Assembly: GCA_947457465.1 (NCBI GenBank)
Contig: CANGWB010000002.1
Location: 1-64,000, forward strand
DNA length: 64,000 nucleotides
From: Chitinophagaceae bacterium
GTDB lineage: Bacteria > Bacteroidota > Bacteroidia > Chitinophagales > Chitinophagaceae
Direction: 5' to 3'
Part shown: one piece after another, positions 1 to 8,632 of the stretch
Position numbering within the stretch: position 1 is the first letter of the stretch
Layout of the letters: each line of letters opens with the position of its first letter
Position numbers and translations under genes: made by a program
The notes under the pieces: generated by a model
Told to the model about the DNA's origin: nothing
Databases searched by the model: none
Seen by the model: only the letters and a program-made list of their open reading frames with translations

Positions 1-7
1 GGTTTAC

Positions 8-580
8 TCAAAGGGTGGCCTTCATTTCGAGAAAGAATTGGCGGATCTGTTTGAGGGACTGGATCGCCGCCATGCGTTGTTCGGCCTTATCACCTTTTTT
101 CAAAAAGTCACGGGCGCCATCGATGGTGAATTTGCGACGGCGAAGCAGGTCATAAATGAGGACCAGATTCTTCACATCGACGGGTCGGAAGAAGCGATCC
201 CCTTTGCGATTCTTTCTTGGTTGCAGTACATCGAATTCAGTGGCCCAGTAGCGGATCAGGGATTGCTTTTCGCGGAACATGCGGGCCACTTCTCCGATCG
301 AGTAGTATTGTTTTTTGAACAGCTCTTCATCGGCTGGGATCTCAATGCGGTCGACGTTGGCTGCATTTTCCTGCAGGGAGCGACGACCTCTTTTCCCGGT
401 CGATGCAGTTTGTTGTATGCCCAAACGGGGACTGTTCATTTCGATACGTTCTTCCTGTATCACCTGAACAGGAGCCGGCTTCTTCGGTCGAACCGCCTTC
501 AGTTTGGTAACCTGAGGTGGCGAGATCAAGGTATCCTCGTCTCCGAATGAAAAGGTGATCTGGGTGAGGGGTTTGGCCAT
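8..580 (-). CDS. MerR family transcriptional regulator
   Basis: 190 aa ORF with MerR-type HTH (YYSIGEVARMFREKQSLIRYWATEF...RKNRKGDRFFRPVDV). Confidence 0.85.
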   Translation of the reverse strand: MAKPLTQITFSFGDEDTLISPPQVTKLKAVRPKKPAPVQVIQEERIEMNSPRLGIQQTASTGKRGRRSLQENAANVDRIEIPADEELFKKQYYSIGEVARMFREKQSLIRYWATEFDVLQPRKNRKGDRFFRPVDVKNLVLIYDLLRRRKFTIDGARDFLKKGDKAEQRMAAIQSLKQIRQFFLEMKATL

Positions 581-670
581 ATCCGATTTTTATCCTGGTA
601 AAGGTATCGGGGGAAGGGCCTTTTCTGTGGTAACGAAACGCGGGTGTGGAAAAGTATGTGTGAGCGTGAA

Positions 671-1642
671 TTAGTCCAGACTCTGGTTGCTGGCAGCTGC
701 TCTTTTCAACAGTTGATCAAATTGTTCCGGTGTCAGATCGTTGTAAAAGAAATAGACCGGATCGATCTTTTGGTTGAACTTAACAACTTCGTAATGGCAG
801 TGTGGTCCAGTTGACTTACCAGTGCTGCCTACCCAACCAATAATCTCACCACGTTTTACTTTTTGTCCCGTTACTGCTTTGGTACGAACCATATGACCAT
901 AGATGGTTTGATAACCGAAGCCGTGGTCAATTATGACATAATTGCCAAAACCATTTCCTCTATTACCTGAAAAATTGACGGTGCCATTGGCAGTAGCATA
1001 GATGGGGGTTCCCTGTGGTGCTGTAAAATCGAGCCCCTGATGCATTTTTTGGGTTTTGTAAATCGGATCAATTCGTATCCCGAATCCGCTTGCTATCCGA
1101 GTCAGGTCGCGGTTGTGTACAGGTTGAATGGCTGGCGTATGTGCAAGTAAAGTTTCTTTATCCTTTATGAGGTCTTCAACCTCTTTATAGGATCGTTCCT
1201 GTGTTTTCATTCGAGCCAATAACGCTTCGAGGGTTTTTTGGATGGAGGGCACTAACTGATCGGAGGGCATGCGCTGGATTTTGGCGATCTCCAGGGCCTC
1301 GGCCTCCAGTTGAGCCCTGGCGCTATCAGGAATAGGGTCTGCTTCAAAAATGGAACGATAGACCTCGTTGTCACGTTTTTCCAGATCGGCCAGTTTAATC
1401 TCAATCTCGTTTAGTTTCTCTGCGAGGCCCTCATACTGATCGAGTAAATAACGGTTTTGTGATTGCAAGATCTTCTCCTGCGGGGAACCGATGAAACGAA
1501 AAGCTGCGAAGGCGATGAGTCCGGCCGTTACCAAGGAAGCTGCCAGAAAGCCGAAAAGGCGTAGCAAGCGTACATGGAGAGGCGTATTCAGTTTTTCATA
1601 CTGAAGCGTCTGGGTGTTGAATATGTATTTGATGCGCTTCAT
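671..1642 (-). CDS. M23 family metallopeptidase (peptidoglycan endopeptidase, membrane anchored)
   Basis: N-terminal TM, coiled coil, LytM-type motifs MHQGLDFTAPQGTPIYATANGTV and GNYVIIDHGFGYQTIYGHM ... GPHCHYEV. Confidence 0.93.
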   Translation of the reverse strand: MKRIKYIFNTQTLQYEKLNTPLHVRLLRLFGFLAASLVTAGLIAFAAFRFIGSPQEKILQSQNRYLLDQYEGLAEKLNEIEIKLADLEKRDNEVYRSIFEADPIPDSARAQLEAEALEIAKIQRMPSDQLVPSIQKTLEALLARMKTQERSYKEVEDLIKDKETLLAHTPAIQPVHNRDLTRIASGFGIRIDPIYKTQKMHQGLDFTAPQGTPIYATANGTVNFSGNRGNGFGNYVIIDHGFGYQTIYGHMVRTKAVTGQKVKRGEIIGWVGSTGKSTGPHCHYEVVKFNQKIDPVYFFYNDLTPEQFDQLLKRAAASNQSLD

Positions 1643-1682
1643 AGACCGGGAATCCGCAAGGGAAGAAAAGCCTTGTTTCGCT

Positions 1683-1690
1683 TACCTTTG
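1683..1690 (+). promoter_or_regulatory. Bacteroidota -7 promoter element (TACCTTTG) upstream of alaS
   Basis: Exact TAnnTTTG match 40 nt upstream of the alaS ATG (1730). Confidence 0.55.
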
Positions 1691-1729
1691 CGTCGACAAA
1701 TATACCCGGTAAACCGGAATAAAACGACC

Positions 1730-4339
1730 ATGACTGCTGCTCAGATCCGACAGGCTTTTTTAGACTTTTTCGCGTCGAAAGGACATGCCATTGTTCCTTC
1801 CGCCCCGATCGTGGTGAAGAACGATCCCACGCTGCTGTTCACCAATGCAGGCATGAATCAGTTCAAGGATTTCTTTCTGGGAAACAAAGCGCCGGAACAC
1901 CGACGCGTAGCGGATACACAAAAGTGTTTGCGCGTGAGCGGTAAGCATAATGATCTGGAAGAGGTAGGCGTCGATACCTATCACCACACGATGTTCGAGA
2001 TGCTGGGCAACTGGAGCTTTGGCGACTATTTCAAGAATGAAGCCATCTCCTGGAGCTGGGAGTTGCTGACCAAAGTGTACAAGATCCCCAAGGATCGCTT
2101 GTATGCAACGGTATTCGAAGGTGATGCGAAAGAAGGCATTCCGGCATCCTCTGTTGCCTTGGCCAAGTGGAAGGAGTTGATTCCTGAAGATCACATCGTA
2201 TACGGAAACAAGAAAGATAATTTCTGGGAGATGGGCGATACCGGTCCCTGCGGTCCCTGCAGCGAGATCCATGTCGATTGTCGATCAGAAGAAGAAAGAA
2301 AGAAAACGCCCGGAAGGGATCTGGTGAATAAAGACCACCCGCAGGTGATCGAGATCTGGAACAATGTATTCATCCAGTTCAACCGAAAAAAAGACGGGAC
2401 GCTTGAGCCTTTGCCTTCTACGCATGTGGATACCGGCATGGGATTAGAGCGATTGGTACGCGTGATGCAAGGCAAGGCGTCGAACTACGACACGGATATT
2501 TTCTCCGGTACGATCAAAGCAACTGAATCCATCACCGGTGTCATCTACGATGGAACGGATACCCGACAGGCGGTTGCTTTTCGGGTGATCGCCGATCATA
2601 TCCGTGCGATCGGTTTCACGATCGCCGACGGTCAGCTTCCTTCGAATACAGGTGCCGGTTATGTGATCCGCCGCATTCTTCGTCGCGCTGTCCGCTATTA
2701 CTATTCCTATCTGAATTATCATCAGCCGCTGCTGACTCAATTGATACCCTTGTTGGCTACTCAATTCGAACAGGTATTCCCTGAATTACATCAGCAGGTG
2801 GATTTTGTGAGTAAGGTAGTACGAGAGGAAGAGGAGTCTTTCCTGCGTACGTTGGAAAAAGGATTGAAGCGGATGGACGATATCATCGGATCCGTGAAAA
2901 ATAAAACCGTAGCCGGTAAGGATGCATTTGAATTGTACGACACCTACGGGTTCCCGATCGATCTGACTCGTCTCATCGCGCAGGAGAATCAACTGCAGGT
3001 GGATGAAAATGGATTTGAGCTAGAGATGAAGCAGCAGAAGGACCGCAGTCGTGCAGCCGGTGCCATCGATGCGGAAGATTGGGTGGTGCTATCCGAGGGA
3101 AATGCTGTTTTTGTTGGATATGAGGAGTTGTCTTGCCCGGCAAAAATCCTCAAGTACCGAAAGGTGACCGCCAAAGGCAAAACGGCGTATCAGGTCGTGC
3201 TGGACAGAACCCCTTTTTATGCGGAGAGTGGCGGACAGGTAGGCGATCAGGGATGGCTCATCAGTGGCGATCAGCGCTGGGAGGTGATCGATACAAAAAA
3301 GGACAACGATCTGTTCATTCATTTTCTGACGGCACTTCCTAGCGATCCGTCTATTTCACTGATCGCTCAAGTAAACTCGGAGCTCCGTGCTTTTACAACT
3401 GTACACCACTCCGCTACGCATTTGTTGCACAGTGCCCTTCGTCAGGTCTTGGGCGCGCACGTGGCGCAGAAAGGATCGCTGGTGAATGCAGAACAATTAC
3501 GTTTCGACTTTTCACACTTTTCAAAAGTGACGGATGAAGAGGTTGAGCAGATCGAGCAGATCGTCAATCAAAAAATACGAGCTAACATTCCCGTCGTGAT
3601 CAAGTCAATGCCGAAGGAAGAAGCGCTGAAACTGGGTGCGATGGCTTTGTTCGGTGAGAAATACGGCGACGTGGTGCGGGTGGTGGTGATGGATCCGAAT
3701 TATTCTGTTGAGTTGTGCGGCGGAACCCATGTGGGATCGACCGGTGAACTGGGTCTATTCAAGCTGGTTTCCGAATCAGCGGTTGCGGCCGGTGTTCGTC
3801 GTGTTGAAGCTGTATGTGGTGCAGCGGCGATCTTGTGGATGCAGGAGCAAACACGTGCCATGCGCGCTGTCAAGGAGGCATTAAAAACCCCGACGCCTCC
3901 GGTTAAAGCTATCGAGCAATTGCAAGAAGATCTTAGTCAGACGAGAAAGCAATTGGAAGGGTTGGAGGCAAAGCAATTGCAGGGTATGGCTGCTGCATTG
4001 GAGAAATCAATTATCATTGAGAAAGGACGCTCGTTCATCGGGTCGATGGTGGAGGTCTCTTCGGCAGACGGATTGAAAAAATTATGCCATGATCTTCGAA
4101 CGGGTGGGGAAGATCGTTTGGTGATATTAGTCGCTTCGATACAGGGAAAAGCATCCGTTGCCGTCGGTATCAGTGAGGCATTGGTGAAGTCGGGTGGACT
4201 GAACGCCGGCAAGATCATCAAGGAAACGATCGCTCCGATCATCAAAGGTGGCGGCGGTGGTCAGCCTGGTTTAGCGACTGCAGGCGGCCAAGATGTAACC
4301 CAATTGGCTTCTGTGATTGAGGCCATTCGAGTGCTATAA
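1730..4339 (+). CDS. alaS: Alanine--tRNA ligase
   Basis: MTAAQIRQAFLDFFASKGHAIVPSAPIV...; ORF track extends to 1574 but the family N-terminus is the ATG at 1730; C-terminal GGGGGQPGLATAGG. Confidence 0.97.
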   Translation: MTAAQIRQAFLDFFASKGHAIVPSAPIVVKNDPTLLFTNAGMNQFKDFFLGNKAPEHRRVADTQKCLRVSGKHNDLEEVGVDTYHHTMFEMLGNWSFGDYFKNEAISWSWELLTKVYKIPKDRLYATVFEGDAKEGIPASSVALAKWKELIPEDHIVYGNKKDNFWEMGDTGPCGPCSEIHVDCRSEEERKKTPGRDLVNKDHPQVIEIWNNVFIQFNRKKDGTLEPLPSTHVDTGMGLERLVRVMQGKASNYDTDIFSGTIKATESITGVIYDGTDTRQAVAFRVIADHIRAIGFTIADGQLPSNTGAGYVIRRILRRAVRYYYSYLNYHQPLLTQLIPLLATQFEQVFPELHQQVDFVSKVVREEEESFLRTLEKGLKRMDDIIGSVKNKTVAGKDAFELYDTYGFPIDLTRLIAQENQLQVDENGFELEMKQQKDRSRAAGAIDAEDWVVLSEGNAVFVGYEELSCPAKILKYRKVTAKGKTAYQVVLDRTPFYAESGGQVGDQGWLISGDQRWEVIDTKKDNDLFIHFLTALPSDPSISLIAQVNSELRAFTTVHHSATHLLHSALRQVLGAHVAQKGSLVNAEQLRFDFSHFSKVTDEEVEQIEQIVNQKIRANIPVVIKSMPKEEALKLGAMALFGEKYGDVVRVVVMDPNYSVELCGGTHVGSTGELGLFKLVSESAVAAGVRRVEAVCGAAAILWMQEQTRAMRAVKEALKTPTPPVKAIEQLQEDLSQTRKQLEGLEAKQLQGMAAALEKSIIIEKGRSFIGSMVEVSSADGLKKLCHDLRTGGEDRLVILVASIQGKASVAVGISEALVKSGGLNAGKIIKETIAPIIKGGGGGQPGLATAGGQDVTQLASVIEAIRVL

Positions 4340-4423
4340 GTTCATTTCTTTAACAATTTATAGGGTGTGGCATGCCTGCTCGCTCGTTAGTTTCGTTGCA
4401 TTATTCATGTAAACAACTGCTAT

Positions 4424-5680
4424 ATGCGTTCGACATTTTTTCTGACCGCTTCCTTGGTATTCGGTTTGATGGCAGCCGCTCAAAAACCGGTGGAGCAAAA
4501 AACAGAAACACGGGTGATTATCCGGGATGGTTCATTCAACGGTGAAAAACCCTTGGTTTTGGTGGATGGGAAAGTAGTGGCGGATATAAATTCCGTTACG
4601 CCCGACCGAATTGCCTCTATGGATGTATTGAAAGGTAGCTCTGCTACGGCCCTTTATGGAACAGAGGGTAAGAATGGTGTAATTGTCATCACCACGAAAT
4701 CGGCTGGAAAAGCAGATACGGTTACACCCGGCACACGTAAGGTGGAGCGCAGGGTGATGGTGAATACATTCAGAACCAGCGACGGTTCCAAGGATACGAC
4801 CATTATTCGCGCTGATTCTGTGACGATGAAAGTGGAGGTAGATGGAGGAAAGATCATGATCGAAGGAATGCCTCTGGAGGAGTTCCGTGATCGAGGTGGA
4901 AAGGAAATGGATGTGCGAGTATTTCGGATGGGGCAAGGACCCAACGAAGAGCGTCGTGAAATCCGGATCGAGAACGATCGCCGTGCATTCCTGGGCGTAG
5001 CTACCGAAAAATCTGAAACCGGAGCGTTAGTGAAGGAAGTGGTGTCGGGTTCACCGGCAGAAAAAGCAGGATTGCTTGCTGAGGATCGGATCGTTAGTGT
5101 AGACGGACAAAAAGTAGATGGACCGGAATCGTTGATCAAGATCATCGGGGCACATCAGCCAGGTGATAAAGTTGTTGTTGCCTGGACACGCGGTAAGAAG
5201 TCGATGAAATCAACAATCGAGCTGGACAAGCCACAAGCACCAAAAATCGTGGAAGGATTCAGACTGCCCAACATGCCAGATATGCCCGAAGGAGAACTCC
5301 GGGAGTTCGAACTCGCAATGCCTCGTATAATGATGGACGCAGCCGATAATCGAAAAGTATTTTTATTCAAGAATGATGAATCAAGTCCTTTTGGAAAATC
5401 CGCTCCGAAGATAGGATTGTCGGTGCAGGATACAGAAGAAGGAAAGGGCGTACAGGTTTTATCAGTGCTGCCAACGAGTGCTGCTGCGAAGGCGGGCATT
5501 CAGGCCAACGACCGAATCGTTTCGCTCGATCAGACGGCCGTGAACGATGTGGATGGATTGAAGCGGGCGATTGAAAATACAAGCAGCAAGCGTTCCGTGA
5601 TGGTACATGTTCAGCGCGAGAAAAAGGAGATGCACATCGAGCTGGTCTATCCGCGTGAATTAAAGAAAGCAGATCTCTGA
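4424..5680 (+). CDS. PDZ domain-containing protein with an N-terminal TonB-receptor plug-like segment
   Basis: VLVDGKVVADINSVTPDRIASMDVLKGSSATALYGTEGKNGVIVITTK resembles SusC-type plug; two PDZ-like repeats (FLGVATEKSETGALVKEVVSGSPAEKAGLLAEDRIVSVDGQ; IGLSVQDTEEGKGVQVLSVLPTSAAAKAGIQANDRIVSLDQ). Confidence 0.8.
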   Translation: MRSTFFLTASLVFGLMAAAQKPVEQKTETRVIIRDGSFNGEKPLVLVDGKVVADINSVTPDRIASMDVLKGSSATALYGTEGKNGVIVITTKSAGKADTVTPGTRKVERRVMVNTFRTSDGSKDTTIIRADSVTMKVEVDGGKIMIEGMPLEEFRDRGGKEMDVRVFRMGQGPNEERREIRIENDRRAFLGVATEKSETGALVKEVVSGSPAEKAGLLAEDRIVSVDGQKVDGPESLIKIIGAHQPGDKVVVAWTRGKKSMKSTIELDKPQAPKIVEGFRLPNMPDMPEGELREFELAMPRIMMDAADNRKVFLFKNDESSPFGKSAPKIGLSVQDTEEGKGVQVLSVLPTSAAAKAGIQANDRIVSLDQTAVNDVDGLKRAIENTSSKRSVMVHVQREKKEMHIELVYPRELKKADL

Positions 5681-5700
5681 TTTGTTTTTGGGTGTATAGA

Positions 5701-5728
5701 AAAGCCCCGATCTAGATCGGGGCTTTTT
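5701..5728. terminator. Bidirectional intrinsic terminator
   Basis: Perfect palindrome AAAGCCCCGATCTAGATCGGGGCTTT plus T-tract between convergent genes. Confidence 0.85.
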
Positions 5729-5746
5729 CATTTTAAAGCGGTGCCA

Positions 5747-6919
5747 TTATTTCAGCACGGCTTGTAATTTTTTGGCCAGATCCGGACCACGTAGATTTTC
5801 AGCTACGATCTTTCCTTGCGGATCTACAAGTACGTTGTAGGGGATACCTTCAATATTGTACATCGGAACAACGATGCTGTTCCAGAATTTGAGTTCACTG
5901 ACCTGTGTCCACTCTAGCCGGTCGTCCTTGATCGCCTTGATCCAATCTTCTTTTCCGTCCTCTCGATCGAGTGAAACACCCAACACAGTAAAGTTTTTGT
6001 TTTTGAATTGTTGATAGGCGGCTACTACGTTCGGATTTTCCATGCGACAGGGTCGGCACCAGCTGGCCCAGAAATCGACTAGTACCCATTTGCCCCGGAA
6101 TGAATTCAAGGAGACGGCCTTCCCATTTACATCGGGAAGTGTGAACTCTGGCGCGGTTTGTCCCATCAGTCCTTTACTCTTCACCATATCGGCTTTGATC
6201 TGTTCGCGGATCTGCGTCAGTCCTACATGCTTGGGAAACTTGATGGCCAGTTTATCCAAGTTGGCGGCGATCTCTTCTAAGGTAAATGCAGTCAGGCGAT
6301 AGCTGGGATCGGATGCGATGCTTTGATAGAAGCCTAGTAATAGTAAATAGGTGCTGGGCGTGATGGCTGCATTGAGGGTTGAATCGGTGCGGCTGAGTAA
6401 TTCTTTTGATTGACGGCTGATGCGTTGTTGCAAGCTATCTACGACAGCTGTTGTTCCGGATTTTTTGGAGAGTGTATCTGCAGCGATGAGGTCACTCACA
6501 TAGCTCATCATCCATTTGTTCAGATCGTTGGTGTAGTTCCGTACCTGTGCGGAGGCAGGAGAGCCGTTCACGGTGTAGGCCGGTATGGTTCTTCCTTGTA
6601 GTTGTTCGAAGCGGATATCCAGTTCGATCGACTTGGTATCGTTGATCAGTAGACAAAGTGGATAGCCTTGTTTGTCGGAGCGCAGGTAGTAGACGTGGTC
6701 ATCCGTTGCGGGTGCTTTCAGGGTAAAGCGTCCGTTTTTGTCGGGCTGAGTAGAATCAACCACGAAGGGTTGATTGTCTGTTGTGCGAACTTCTTCCAGG
6801 TATAAGATGGAGAAGGTGGTATCGGATAATGTACCCGTCACTGTAAAGTCGGCTGTTTTATTGCTTTTACAGGATTGCAGAAGGAAAGCGAGCAGGAGCA
6901 GTTGCAGGATTTTTTTCAT
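5747..6919 (-). CDS. TlpA family thiol-disulfide oxidoreductase with DUF4369-like N-terminus, lipoprotein
   Basis: Signal with LLQSCKSN lipobox; thioredoxin motif WASWCRPCRMENPNV. Confidence 0.9.
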   Translation of the reverse strand: MKKILQLLLLAFLLQSCKSNKTADFTVTGTLSDTTFSILYLEEVRTTDNQPFVVDSTQPDKNGRFTLKAPATDDHVYYLRSDKQGYPLCLLINDTKSIELDIRFEQLQGRTIPAYTVNGSPASAQVRNYTNDLNKWMMSYVSDLIAADTLSKKSGTTAVVDSLQQRISRQSKELLSRTDSTLNAAITPSTYLLLLGFYQSIASDPSYRLTAFTLEEIAANLDKLAIKFPKHVGLTQIREQIKADMVKSKGLMGQTAPEFTLPDVNGKAVSLNSFRGKWVLVDFWASWCRPCRMENPNVVAAYQQFKNKNFTVLGVSLDREDGKEDWIKAIKDDRLEWTQVSELKFWNSIVVPMYNIEGIPYNVLVDPQGKIVAENLRGPDLAKKLQAVLK

Positions 6920-6953
6920 GTATCGTTTTTAGGCGTGGTAAAGGTAGCAAAGA

Positions 6954-6979
6954 AAAACCCCGGCAATTGCCGGGGTTTT
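6954..6979 (-). terminator. Intrinsic terminator after susD-like gene
   Basis: 26-bp perfect palindrome AAAACCCCGGCAATTGCCGGGGTTTT. Confidence 0.85.
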
Positions 6980-7005
6980 AGTTCAATGTCTAAAGTTCGA
7001 ACTCC

Positions 7006-8607
7006 TTAATATCCGGGGTTCTGCGTGATGATCGGATTCTGGATGACCTCATTTGCAGGGATCGGCCAGATGAAACGATAATCACCATAAGGGATACCGG
7101 CTTGACCGGGAGTATAAGGTGTACCACAACCATACATGGCAAGACCTTGCGCACCATTGATGGCTTTGGCAGGGATACCGCTAGTTGTATAATCAGGTTC
7201 TACAGCCAAACGGGAAATATCTGCCCAACGCTTACCCTCGCAGAGGAACTCGATACGACGCTCCAGGAGGATGGCTCTTACCAGGTCAACATTGGTAGCG
7301 AAGTTGGCTGCTACGTATTGGTTAGTAGCCGGTGTGGGGATTGAGCGGTTACGTACGGTATTCAGCAGATCGATCGCGCGCTGTGAAACACCAGAGGCAA
7401 TACGAGCTTCTGCTTCGGCTTGCATGAGCAATACTTCTGCATAACGGATCTGCGGAGCGAAGTCGGAACGACCCACATAATCACGGTATTTATTGGTGAA
7501 GATGCTCTGACCATTGTTAGCATTGGTTCCGGAAACATAGAGCAGGGTGCGGCGAAGGTCATCGCAGCGCCAGTTGGAATTGTTCCAGAGGATCGGAGAG
7601 ATCGCAACCAGACCGCGCGCACCGAGGTTCGCAGCGCCGAGCATGGCAGGAAGGGCTCCATTCACACCGGTATTGTCGATCGCATCGTTACGAACAGAGA
7701 AGATACTTTCAGTAGAGCTGTTATTCGAAAACGGACCATCAGGAGAACCGGTAAGTGCCCAAGAACCGATCGGAGCAACAACAGTGGTTGGTGCGAGCGG
7801 GTTGATGGTAGCAGGGATCAGTTTGTTTCCCTCTGTAATCACGGCTGGCCAGTTGCCCATGTGCATATAGATCCGCATTTTCAGCGCGATCGCAGCGGCT
7901 CTGGTGGCACGAATGGTACGAGCTGAACCAGTCAGGGTCGCTGCCAGGTTGGTTTCAGCAAAATCCAAATCGCGAAGCATACGGCGATAAACCGTATCGC
8001 TTACGGCACGAGGCAGGTTACGAACCAGGTCTACCGTTGAAGGCAGGTTCACCGCAAAGTCGCGGTAGGGAACACCCACTTGTGAACCGTTACCGTCGCG
8101 GTAAGGGCGAGCCCAGTGGATCATCAATTCATGATGGGAAAGGGCGCGGAGGAAGCGACATTCTGCTTCATACTGCAAGGCAGTAGCAGCAGTCAGTACA
8201 CCACGAGAGCCGGCACCACGGAATCCATCGATACAAACATTGGCTTTGTTGATCAGTGAATACAGTGAGTTCCAGTGACCCTCGCAGTTTGCTGCTGTGG
8301 CATTGTAGGTGGCCTGGTAGGTGATCTGGTAGAAGGCAGCGATGTTGATCACGTCCTCACCACGAGCATCACCTTGTTCGATGTTGGCCGCTCCGAATGG
8401 ATATCCACGTCCAGCGCCTCCAAGATAATCGCCGCTTTGTGCAGCATCATAAACCCCGTAAAGGGATACAAAACATTTGTCGGCCGTACTGAAGGCAACC
8501 TCATCCGATACGGATGTGTAGGGCTGCAGCTCCAGGGCTTTCTTACATCCGGTCATGAGCAAGGAGCCCAGGGCCAGGACAATCAGCAGGTTCAATTTAT
8601 TTTTCAT
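7006..8607 (-). CDS. RagB/SusD family nutrient uptake outer membrane protein
   Basis: Lipoprotein signal MKNKLNLLIVLALGSLLMTGCKKALELQP; SusD-type C-terminus (ANEVIQNPIITQNPGY); downstream of SusC; start re-assigned to ATG at 8607. Confidence 0.93.
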   Translation of the reverse strand: MKNKLNLLIVLALGSLLMTGCKKALELQPYTSVSDEVAFSTADKCFVSLYGVYDAAQSGDYLGGAGRGYPFGAANIEQGDARGEDVINIAAFYQITYQATYNATAANCEGHWNSLYSLINKANVCIDGFRGAGSRGVLTAATALQYEAECRFLRALSHHELMIHWARPYRDGNGSQVGVPYRDFAVNLPSTVDLVRNLPRAVSDTVYRRMLRDLDFAETNLAATLTGSARTIRATRAAAIALKMRIYMHMGNWPAVITEGNKLIPATINPLAPTTVVAPIGSWALTGSPDGPFSNNSSTESIFSVRNDAIDNTGVNGALPAMLGAANLGARGLVAISPILWNNSNWRCDDLRRTLLYVSGTNANNGQSIFTNKYRDYVGRSDFAPQIRYAEVLLMQAEAEARIASGVSQRAIDLLNTVRNRSIPTPATNQYVAANFATNVDLVRAILLERRIEFLCEGKRWADISRLAVEPDYTTSGIPAKAINGAQGLAMYGCGTPYTPGQAGIPYGDYRFIWPIPANEVIQNPIITQNPGY

Positions 8608-8632
8608 ATTCGTTCGTTTATTGGGTGTTGAA

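Noticed and set aside
1574-1729. Upstream extension of the alaS ORF
   Set aside because: Overlaps the divergent M23 gene and the -7 element at 1683-1690; alaS homologues begin at the MTAAQIRQAF-type N-terminus.
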